Position numbers and translations under genes: made by a program. The notes beneath the pieces are model-generated. The model worked only from the letters and a program-made list of their open reading frames with translations, did not search any database and was not told the DNA's origin. 64,000 nucleotides of DNA from Tetracentron sinense (Eukaryota > Streptophyta > Magnoliopsida > Trochodendrales > Trochodendraceae), in the NCBI GenBank assembly GCA_015143295.1, contig CM026573.1, positions 4,189,950-4,253,949 on the forward strand. The letters run 5' to 3'. This document shows positions 46,031-56,403 of this stretch, piece by piece (position 1 is the stretch's first letter; every line of letters begins with the position of its first letter).

Positions 46031-46146
46031 TAGCACTACTCTCATGCATTCCTTATTCTCAGCCAAAAACTAACACTTATTAAAGCACATAGATGTTGGT
46101 TTTTGATTGAAAACAATGACAAATGTTGATTTTTGGCTGAGAATAA

Positions 46147-47145
46147 CATGATTTAAAATATCGATATGTATTGGCCGATACGGACCGATACGTATCTTGT
46201 TTAGAGTTACCCGATACACTGGTACGCTAGAAAAAAGTCCCCCGTATCAGACCGATATAGGCCCGATATGAGAGATTTTTCAATTAATTTTTTTCTCTCA
46301 TTCCATTTACACTAGGATTCACAATACAGACTTAATACGCACAACTTAATTTCTATAAAATATTATTAAGTAAATGATTTTAAATTAAAATTACTTTCAG
46401 TTACTTAAAAAAATTAATATGCAAATAAAGTTATCCCCCATTTGAATTTAATAAAAATTATCTCGATCCAAATTCTTGAAGAATAAAAGGTCAACTTTCA
46501 GTTCAAGAACAAAATTCTCTTTTTAGCACCTTTTAGGGACTAGGTCAAAATTTCAACTTTCAAATTATAAGGTATTTGTCAAATATCAAAATTTTATAAG
46601 CTTTATTATTTAAAAAATTACCAAATCCCAAAAGTTTGGCAAAAAAAGTCTCATACTTTAGTTTTGAAAAATATTTTCAACTACAGGGTCAAAAAGTTAA
46701 CTAACAGTGTACCTGTTCAGCATAAAAATACTTACATTAAGCTTAAAATTTATGGTTGTTTTTCAATACATTCTTATTTAAAGCATCGAATGTTAGGTTT
46801 TAATAACTAAATTGTTTTTCTTCTACTTAGCTAAGTGACCATGGTTTGTATTTTCATACCTTCTTATTAGTACAACTTGCACACATTTTTTAACTTATAA
46901 ATTCTCATCTCTAATATGTATGGTTATAAACATAATTGAAGACTTTGATTTAGTTTGTTAATAGCTTATATTTGCATTAAAAGAAATTTTATACAAGATA
47001 TCCAAGTTTTTCATTACATATCCAAACATTTCTTAGTGTATCCTGATTTTTTCCGCTGTATCCATCTGATACAATCCGATACGTTGATACGTATCCTGTT
47101 TTAGACATACCGATACGGCAACCGATACCGATATTTTGAACCATG
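46147..47145. mobile_element. hAT-type non-autonomous element, word CCGATACG
   Basis: A 999-bp element with perfect 8-bp duplication GAGAATAA (46139-46146 and 47146-47153). The ends are CATGATTTAAAATATCG and the complement of CATGGTTCAAAATATCGG. Both ends are arrays of GATACG, CCGATAC and CGTATC words (46165-46270, 47055-47135) around an AT-rich, non-coding middle. Confidence 0.88.
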
Positions 47146-47309
47146 GAGAATAAGATATGCCTTAGAGTAAGGCAAGCACTAATCAAGAAGATAATTTATG
47201 TCTATTAATATTTTTTGTCGTATTCCTAAAATGCCTATATAACATGTATATTTTAGGAAGCTCGCATTAACTCTTAAATTAGAGTTACGGGAACACTTTC
47301 CCTCTTTAT

Positions 47310-49790
47310 GTATGTAAATCAAAGATAAATTACCACGACAAAATTAAGGGAAATTGAACACAAACACACAATATTTTGAACTTGGAAAACCCTCCAAGAT
47401 GAAGGGAAAAATCATGTGACACTAGTACATGGAAAAACTTCCACTATGTGAATAATGGGGTTACAAAGGATCACCCTAAACATCACTAGAGTACTACACC
47501 AACATCAAGTGAAAGTAACACTTGAAATACAATGCTTCACTAAGAAGTGGATAAACTAATAAAAATAAGTCTACTTACCTCAAGAGAGAAGTGTGAGATG
47601 CAGATGGTGACCTTCTCTTTTTCTTCTACCCATGCTCCTTTTTTTCTTCTTAAGGTAGCAAACACCAAAATTTTATTCTCTCCTTTAGAGAGGCTCAAAA
47701 CAGCTCAAGTTTATAGAATGTGGAATACTCAAAGACTCGCCTTCTCTATGACGATTTTGGCTAAGAGGAATGAGACAAATGGGATAATGGCAATAAATGC
47801 TATGCTGTTGGAGAGTTGACAAAGGTGGTGGGTAGGGGCAAAGCAAAGATTCTCTTGCAGTGGGGGCTAACAATGGGGTTCGGGGATGTAGTCTCGATTT
47901 TTTTTTTGAGGGCCAAGTTCATGGACCATCATGTTTGTTTGTGTCCATTTGTATAGAATATATATTTTTTTATCAAAAGTTTAGGAGGAGGGGGGGGACT
48001 AGAGTCCCCATCCCTCTCCCAGGCTATTAATACTATAGTAAAAAAAATTCAAAATTTCAGGGGGACTTCACCCTCCCTGGGCCCCATGTGGCTCCACCCC
48101 TGGTGGTGGGTCCCACACTTTTCATAAAAGGAGAAAAATCCAACAAACTCCCCCTCCAACTTATGAGGAAGGATCTATCACACCCAAACCTGCAACTCCC
48201 CTATAAAACTCATACTTGTCTTTAGGAAGACTCTTTGTCATCATATTTGAACAATTCTTCTCGGTATGAATCTTTTCAATGTGTAGTAACTTATTTTCTA
48301 ACACATCTCAAATCCAATGATGTCTTACCTCAATGTGTTTAGACTTCGAATGAAAACTTAAATTCTTACTCAAATGAATAGCACTCTAATTATTGTAGTG
48401 AGCAACATACCTGCTTTGTTCCAAACTAAGTTCGTCCAAGAACTCCTTCATCCACAACATTTCCTTGCAAACTTCTATAGTTGCACTGCTTCTGTGGTCG
48501 ACTAAGTCACACACTTTTGTAATTTGGACTACCAACAAATACCCTGAAGTAGACTTCCTGTGATCAAGGTCATCCGCCATGTTTGAATTCTATGAACCCC
48601 TCCAACTCAGGTTTAGACATCCCAAAACACAAACACACCTTTGAAGTTCTTCTAAGATATCTAAGAATCCACTTAACTACGTCCCACTATTCCTTGCATG
48701 GATTTGAAAGAAACCTACTTACAACCCCAATAGCACGTGCAATATCCAACCTTGTACAAACCATTGCATACATCAAACTCCCAACAACTGAAGCATATGA
48801 AACTTTCCATGTATCTTCTTTTTCTTCACTTGAAGGACTTTGGTCTTTACTAAGTTTGAAATGACTTGCAAATGGAGTGCTAATCAGTTTAGCATTCTTC
48901 ATTTGAAATTTCTGGAGTACCCGTTCAATGTATCTTTCTTGTGATAGACACAACTTCTTGGCTTTCATATCACGAGAGATTACCATGCCCAAAATTTGTT
49001 TTGCCGCTCCTAAGTCCTTCATTTCAAAGGACTTGCTTAGTCTTTTCTTTAACCTATTAATCATGTTAGCATCTTGATCAACAATCAACATATCATAAAC
49101 ATAAAGCAAGAGAATAATGAAGTCATCATTAGAAAACCTTCTAGAGTAAACACAATGTTCCAAGTTTGATCTTTGGTACCCATGACCCATCATAATTAAA
49201 TCGAACTTCTTGTACCGGTGCTTGCTTCAACTCATATAAGCTTTTCTTTAACTTGCAAACCATGTGTTCTTTACCTTTGACTTCAAAACCTTGTGGTTGT
49301 TCCCCATATAACTCTTCATTTAAATCACCATGAAGAAATGCAGTCTTGACATCTAGTTGCTGAATTTTTAAATTAAAGCTTGCCGCCAAACCCAAAACAA
49401 TCCAAATAGATGACATTTTGATCATGGGAGAAAAAGATCTCATAAAAATCTATTTCTTTTTTCCGCCTAAAGTCCTTCACAACTAATTGTGCCTTGTATT
49501 GCACTTTATTTTCATTGTTTTTATTCTTTAACTTGAAGACCCATTTATTTTTTAAAATTTTTCTACCTTTTGGTAGCTCAACAAGATCATAAGTATGGTT
49601 CTTATGCAATGAGTTAATGTCATATTGCATAGCTTTCAACCACTCATCCTTGTGCACGTCAACTTGAGCTTCTTTAAAACTTTTCGATTCACCATCATTT
49701 GTAATAATCACTTACTCATTTTAAGGATACCTCCTCGTGGATCTTCGCATGGTGGTTGAGAACCTTGCATGATGTCTATGAGACTACATT
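47310..49790 (-). mobile_element. Ty1/copia remnant: pol plus 3' LTR
   Basis: Reading right to left: a decayed pol, then a polypurine tract (AGTTGGAGGGGGAGTT on minus), and a 3' LTR starting TGTTGGA at 48145. The LTR probably runs left to about 47310, but its far end is not certain. A poorly characterised G/C-rich stretch at 47880-48110 may be a secondary insertion. No 5' LTR, gag or integrase was found. Confidence 0.65.
48380..49770 (-). pseudogene. Copia reverse transcriptase/RNase H, broken
   Basis: Segments: EWLKAMQYDINSLHKNHTYD, LPKGRKILKNKWVFKLK (49373-49711), LKIQQLDVKTAFLHGDLNEE and CKLKKSLYELKQAP (49141-49443). YVYDMLIV then occupies the usual YVDDML position (48687-49193), so the catalytic Asp is Tyr. 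RNase H starts ADDLDHRKSTSGYLL (48386-48580) and ends early. At least three frameshifts separate the parts. Confidence 0.85.
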
Positions 49791-50765
49791 ATACTTTTAG
49801 TTTGAGCTTGACCCCAATACGTATTGTGGGAGTTTTAACCTGATCTGGTATCTCTGGAACACGTGTCTACTCTCAGTTGATTACAATACTCTTTCTCCTC
49901 TGAAAATGATGGTCTTCTGACCTGCAAAGATGCTCTGACGATCAAGTTAGAATCTTGAAGTGACCCCCTCCGTTTGTTTGTCCTTTGATAATAATGGTTG
50001 AAGTCCCCCCCCCCCCCCCCCCCCCCCCCTTCTCTGTGCTATTCTTAGCCCTTTTTCCCTCTATCAAATGTTCCATCATCTGTCTCCACTTACCTTCTAA
50101 GTAGGATTGGTTAACTACCATTCCAATCCTTGTATGGAATTGAGATTGATTATGCATGTTTGTTCACGTGATAGTAGTTTGGGATATCTTGTCAATCAAG
50201 ATTAGGTTAATAGTCTGCACTTCCTATTTGTTAGGATCATACCACGGTATGATGGGACAACTCTATATGAAGATGGATGGTTGCGTTGTAGCTCAGATGA
50301 TGTAATTAGCTTGGCTGGAAAGCTTGGTCAAGCTAAGAACTAGGTCGGACAGTCAATGCCCGAGCTTCTAGTCAGCTCGGGATGAGCTAATTTATAATTT
50401 GCCTAAGTGTTGGTACGTCAGGTTGAGCTAAGTTGTACTGTCGTAAATGTCTCAAGGCTAAAGCAAATTTTTTCCCCCACATGTACTTCGTGCAAGGCGG
50501 GGATCTAAAGACTATGGTCCTTTGTCCTACAAAATAGAATCCAGTGGAGGTTTGAAAACTCATATCATGAGGCGTGCTACCTCTACTCTTCAGGTATTCC
50601 TACTCAACCAAAAACCAACATATGTTGTTGTTTGAGAGTAGGGTTAGCACGACTCATCATAATATTTTGAAGGCTTAGGTCTACAAAAATAGCACGTCGA
50701 CCTAAAGCCTTTAATAGAAGTCTCTTAGGGCATCCCGCTACTAAGACCATCTCCAAGACTACTAA
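49791..50765. other. Intergenic, poly-C tract and nothing else recognised
   Basis: A run of 25 C lies at 50005-50029. The rest shows no gene, RNA or repeat boundary. At 50742 a second partial copy of the Harbinger end (TAAGACCATCTCCAAG) precedes the true element end. Confidence 0.5.
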
Positions 50766-51141
50766 GACCATCTCTAAGAGAGGAAGTATTGAGAGTAACA
50801 AAGTACAATAGTTGTGCCATGTCAGCTTAATTTTGCTCCAACAGATACAGTAAATCAAAAGGCAACTTTGCTACCTCACTTCCTTCACGGCAAATTTGCC
50901 GTGAAGGAAGAGACACGACAAATGTTTTTTGATTTTAAAATTGTGGGCCCTATAGAAGCAAGTACAACCACCGCCACACAATGTCTCTCCCCTTTGCCAA
51001 TGGCCATATAGACAACGGCTCTCCCCTTTCTCAACAGCTATTTTCTTGAGTGTCAATGGCTATAAAAGCCAAGGTCACCCAAATTTGTTTCTCACTTCTT
51101 TCCTTTTTATTTAATATTTTTTTTAAGAATATTATTTCGAC

Positions 51142-52133
51142 ATGGATTCTTAATTTTCCTCTCAATCTAGCGTCCTGTCCGAGAGCGTAAAAAAAAAAAA
51201 AGAGGCCCCAACTTCAAAGCACAAGAAGACATTCTTCTTGTGACGGCATGACTCAACATTAGTACAGATGGAGTACATGAGAATGATCAAAGTAAAAACA
51301 GTTTTTGGGCACGAGTGTAGTAGTATTTTCACAACTACAAGAAAATTGATAGTGATCGGGTTGAAAAGTCACAACAACAACAGTGGACAACTATTTAACA
51401 TGTAGCCAATAAATTTTGTGGTTGTCTTACTCAAATTGAAAATATGCGTCAAAGTGGAGAAAATGAGCAAGACAAGGTAAACCTAAATATATAAACGTAA
51501 ATTCTATAATTGATTATTGTTGTTTTGCATGTATTTAATTAAGATTTGTATTTTTTAGATTGCGGATGCAAAAACATTATATGAACAAGCGGTTGGAAAA
51601 AAAATTCATGTTTGACTATTGTTGGAATCTATTAAGACTCCAGCCAAAGTGGATGGATAACATTAGCAAGCACAAATCATCATTTAAAGGCAAGGTTGTG
51701 AAATCCTTTTCCGACATGTCATCACCTTCTACTCCAGATAGTCTCATAAATCTATGGAGGATGACGTCCCAAACACTGATTTTGTGTAAAGACCACCAGG
51801 CCTAAATGTTGAGAAGTGAAAGATGCGAGATTACGAAAAAAATATCATAGAAACACCTATTGTTGTGGATCTTTTAAAAGAAATGATGGAAGCGAGAAAG
51901 AAAACTGATGCAACATACTTGCAGGCAATTGAAGAACAAAGGCATACAAATGCAAAAAATTGAAGTTGGTTGAAATGCAGCTAAACCTGAAAGCAGATAA
52001 ACAATGACAGAAACAAATAGCTTAAGAGGAGAGAATAATGACGATGAATACAAGTAGAATGACTCTTGATGCCCAAGAATATTATAGGCGCATTAAGATG
52101 CAAATTCTTCAGAGAGGCTTGGGTGATATTTGA
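51142..52133 (+). pseudogene. Harbinger ORF1, Myb/NAM-associated-like DNA-binding protein
   Basis: The recognisable order is RGPNFKAQEDILLVTA, NISTDGVHENDQSKNSFWAR, TIQHVANKFCGCL, LRLQPKWMDNISKHKSSFKG (51560-51805), LKEMMEARKKTDATYLQAIE and ALDAQEYYRRIK-type end. The Trp expected after VTA is a TGA. A TAA occurs at codon 4. An intron-like AT stretch at 51475-51560 and several stops break the frame. In the family this protein helps the transposase bind and enter the nucleus. Confidence 0.75.
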
Positions 52134-52183
52134 AAAGTAGTTGTTTCTTTTCATTATTTGCTATCATTATTGTATTTAGGTGT

Positions 52184-53450
52184 TCATACGAGCCCCTAAG
52201 TTTCCACAAGTGCTCAACAAGATTTGCTTGGAGTTAAGAATATATTCCTCTATCTCGAATGTGACGATGATTTTGAATGATTTGTGATAGTTCTACCGTA
52301 CGCTCGTGTGACACTGTAATATTTCCTTCAATTACATCGTAATTGAGGATGTAAACATCGCGTTCATCTTCAACTATCATGTTGTGCATTATAATGCATG
52401 CCTTCATGATATCTCTGAGCGTTGAAAGATCTCAAAAATGAGAAGGTCCACGAACAATTGCAAATCGCGCTTGGAGCACTCCAAATGCTCACTCGACGTC
52501 CTTCCTTGCCGATTCTTGAACTACAGCAAAATGTTTATCCTTATTCTCTCGTGGATATGAAATTGTTTTTACGAATGTTGACCATGGGGATATATGTCAT
52601 CAGCAAGATAATACCCAATTGTATAGTCATGACCATTAATTGAGTAATTGACTGGAGGTGCTGCTCCTTGGATGAGGTTGGTAAATAAAGAAGATCGTTC
52701 TAACACATTGATATCATTGTGGGATCTTGGTAACCCAAAGAAAGCATGTCATATCCAAAGATCATACGAAGCCACGACTTCAAGAATAATCGATGGATCG
52801 TGGTGACCTCTCCTTTCATACCGACCTTTCCATGCAACTGGATAATTCTTCCACTTCCAATGGATGCAATCGATACTCTCCAACATCCTAGGAAACCCAC
52901 GAGTCTCACCTTGAGCTAGCAATCTAGAAATATTGTCGTTGTTTAGTGATCTCAAGTACTTCTCACCAAAAACCTCAAACACTGCCCTAACAAACCTTCT
53001 TAGACTTTTGAATTGAGGTACTTTCACCGATCCTCACATAGTTGTCCACAACATTTGCTACGCAAGCATCCTCATTGCAGCAGTGACCTTTTGAAGAGAT
53101 GATAAACAAAGGGTTCCAGCTGCATTTCTTTTTAGGATAAAGTACGGGTCATGAGCCTCAATTGTAGACTGTATTTGAAGAAAAAGAGGTCGGCTCATTC
53201 GAAACCTCCTTTGAAATTGAATAGAAGAGTACACAGGGTTTTCAACAAAATTGTTGTTGTAGAGTCTTTTGTGACCTTGAACTCGATCATGCCTAATTGT
53301 TGAGTGGCCTTGAATGGAACCGCGACGTGGTCTCGTTCTTCTCTCTGCATTAGATTGTTCTTGTTATAGAGAAACTACAACCAACATCTCCAATTCATAG
53401 TCAGGAGCAGGGGCAGGGGTAGGGCTGGAGTCAGAGAGAAGTAGATCCAT
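52184..53450 (-). pseudogene. Harbinger transposase (HARBI1-like nuclease), broken
   Basis: The ATG at 53450 gives MDLLLSDSSPTPAPAPDYE. Family motifs follow: RRFRMSRPLFLQIQSTIE, FGEKYLRSLNNDNISRLLAQ, SIDCIHWKWKNYPVAWKG (first Asp), FFGLPRSHNDINVLERSSLF (second Asp) and VQESARKDVERAFGVLQ (Glu). The end is HNMIVEDERDVY then LVEHLWKLRGS. Stops near 53375, 53062 and 52245 and frameshifts near 53040, 52745 and 52440 inactivate it. Confidence 0.85.
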
Positions 53451-53577
53451 CAAAAGTAGAGATTATGGAGTTGAGAAGTTGGTGAAAATGAGAAATGCTT
53501 GTGAGAATGAGTGATAAAGTTGTTGAATTTATAAAGAAAAGAGTCGAAAATTCAAGTTTGAATTGCAAGAGTCACAA

Positions 53578-53690
53578 ATGGCAATAAATGGGCATAAATG
53601 ACAATAAACGGCAATAAACAGTCATAAATGACAATAAATGGTCATAAACGATAATAAAATGCCATAAACGGTCATAATAGGTAAAAGAAA
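53578..53690. repeat. Degenerate GGCAATAAA/GTCATAAA tandem words
   Basis: About ten units of 9-12 bp (GGCAATAAATG, GACAATAAACG, GTCATAAATG) lie between the transposase promoter and the right terminal repeat. They could serve as subterminal transposase-binding sites, which is an inference from position. Confidence 0.75.
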
Positions 53691-53835
53691 AAAAACATTT
53701 GCTACCTATATTTGCTACCCTCTCTTGGAGTGACAATTTTAAAAAAGTGTAAATGAAGGTAGTAAATATGTAAATGGGGTAGCAAAGGACACATTTGCTA
53801 CCTCCATTTGCTAACCTCTCTTGGAGATGGTCTAA

Positions 53836-54750
53836 TAGTCGTGGATTAGGTGTATATTATACAAACGGTAGATTGATCTACCTTACCCACCACTCTTGCT
53901 CTCACAATCTCACCCAAACCCATACCCGCATCTGCATTCACAATGGCACCCGCATCCATAACAAAATTAATCACAACAACGCTGTATTAGGAATAATCAC
54001 AATGTTAGGTTAGGAAATCAAGCTTTTAGGGTTAAACTGGGTTAAAGTTTCAAGAGATTAGAATTAGGGTTTTAAGGGGTTGGGATTATGATAGGGCTGT
54101 CAAAGGGTAGCGACAAGAACCTAATCCTTTTCTAGACTTCTAGTTATTCAAAGGGCCTGAATTAACTAGACCCTGACCTCAAGAGCCGGCCAAGGCCCGG
54201 TACCCTTTGTTAATTTTTGAGAGGCGTAGTCGCATTCCTTGAGGTAATTTATTTTCACGTCGTATTCCTGCTTCATCCAAAAAAAAAAAAAAAAAAAAAA
54301 AAACAAGAAATGAGAGTGTGAGAGACTGGTAGGTAGATTTTGTTCTTCTCCTTACATTGTCTTCCGTTGGGATGTCCTCCAGGTACGCTTCATTTTCCTC
54401 ATTTTTCCGTTAAAATCAAAAAATTTGATTCAACCATTATTATCATCGTTTGGGTTATCTCAATTAGCTATTTACGATATTGGAATCTCAATATTCTTTC
54501 GTGGATATCGGTCATAATTCTTTGCTCGAGTTCGAATATTAGGGTTTCTGTTTTCTGCAAAAAAAAAAAAAAAAAAAAAAAAAACTTCTATTTGTGTTTG
54601 TTTTGGGATTTGTTGAAAAATAATTGAATATAATTCTAATAAGGAGATAAGAGAAGAATTGGATTTTGTTTCTCAACGGAAATTTTGCTTCAATCGAGTC
54701 CGAAATGGAGGACTGTTTGATCGATCAGCAATAGTGATTCGTTGAACGAA
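53836..54750. other. Intergenic/5' flank with a TAGGGCTGTCAA fragment and two long A-runs
   Basis: TAGGGCTGTCAA at 54092 starts a copy of the family seen at 25360 and 26344, with AGGGCC-type words to about 54215 and no right end found. A25 lies at 54279-54303 and A26 at 54559-54584. CCAGGTACGC near 54369 could be a 5' UTR splice donor for the next gene. Confidence 0.5.
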
Positions 54751-56369
54751 ATGGCGAGTGCCGGTGATGAAGATACCGAGGACGTTCTCAGCGACGTCGA
54801 GGGTGACGATCCGGTCCCGATCGTCATCAAGAATCCATCTCAAGAAGATATGTCTGTGGAGAGATTTCGAGAGATCCTTGTAGAGCTTGAGCGCGAGCGA
54901 CAGGCTAGAGAGGCTGTGGAGAATTCGAAATCCGAGCTTCAAGTGTCATTTAATCGCTTGAAGGTGCTCGCTCACGAAGCGATCAAGAAGCGCGATGAGA
55001 GTTCGAGGCTGAGGGACGAAGCATTGCGCGAAAATGAAGAAGCTTTGAGATCAAATGATAAGATATCAGGGGAATTAGTGGAGGCCTTGAGACTGAAAGA
55101 TGAAATTTCAAAGCAGAGGGACGAGGTTGCTCAGCAGCTTGATGAAGCCCTTAAGGCAAGGGATTCATCGAGATCGGAGATTGAAGCCGCCGCTCAGATG
55201 CTTGTGACTGGAATAGAAAAGATCTCTGGAAAAGTCAGTCAGTTCAAGAATTTCTCTGTGGGTGGACTCCCTAGATCTCAGAAGTACACAGGATTGCCTG
55301 CTGTTGCTTATGGAATTATCAAGAGAACGAATGAAATTGTGGAAGAACTTCTTAGGCAACTTGACACGACAACAAAGTCTAGAAACGATGCTCGTGAACA
55401 GATGGAACAGAGAAATTATGAAATTGCCATTGAAGTTTCTCAGCTTGAAGCGACAATTAGTGGATTGAGGGAGGAGGTGGCGAAGAAAACTTCTGAAGCC
55501 GAGAATTTGGAGAAAGCGATTACTGATAAAGACATAAAGATATCCAAGATGGATATAGAGGTGTCAGAGAAGCTAAATTTGACGGAGAATGAGGTGGCAG
55601 AGTTGAGGCAGGTGGTCAATGAATATGATCATAAGTTGAAGAGTTTAGAGTTGAAAATGGACTCTCAGAGGCCCTTGCTGTTTGACCAGTTGAATCATAT
55701 AACAAATATCCATGCCCAAATTCATAATGTAATCAAGATGGTTGATGCTAATAAATCAGTTCAGTCAGACTTGTCCGAGTCATTGTTTCTCCCTCAAGGA
55801 ATGGACATAGACGAGAATCTGCGTGCTTCTTTGGCTGGGATGGAATCTATTTATGAACTGGCCAATATTGTTGCAGAAAAAGTAAGGGATGGAATGGAAG
55901 AGAGGAGCTGTGAAACAAAAGGTTTAAATGAGACGGTTGCTAGATTGATGAAGGAGAAACAACATATTGGGTATCTACTTAGAAGTGCTTTGTCAAGAAG
56001 GATGACATCTGATCTATCATCCAGAACGAGTGAGGTTCTACAAGTTGCAGAAAATGGTTTAACAGAGGCAGGGATAGACTTCAGATTCAATAACCTTCTT
56101 GGAAATGGCGAGAATCCAACTTCTTATGATAATTCGGGTGCTCTGGAGACAGAGGAGGATGAAGTTTATACTCTTGTAAGTGCTTCTCTTAGTGCTGGTG
56201 CTTGAATTATTATTAAAAAAAGAATTAAGGTTCAATTCCTCATATGTCCTCCAAATCTTATATTTTATGTATTGCATGCCAGGCTGGTGCTTTGGAGAAC
56301 ATTGTTAAGGCATCTCAGCTTGAGATCATTGAGCTGCAGCATTCTGTGGTAGAACTAAGGTACCTTCCT

Positions 56370-56403
<34 letters not shown>

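Larger units (their letters stand above)
50766..53832. mobile_element. PIF/Harbinger transposon, 3.07 kb, with both ORFs decayed
   Basis: The terminal inverted repeats are GACCATCTCTAAGAGAGG (left) and the complement of GACCATCTCCAAGAGAGG (right), flanked by the 3-bp duplication TAA (50763-50765 and 53833-53835). Two convergent genes lie inside: a Myb-like ORF1 on plus and a DDE transposase on minus, the standard Harbinger arrangement. Further palindromes at 50877-50910 (CTTCCTTCACGGCAAATTTG) belong to the subterminal region. Confidence 0.93.
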
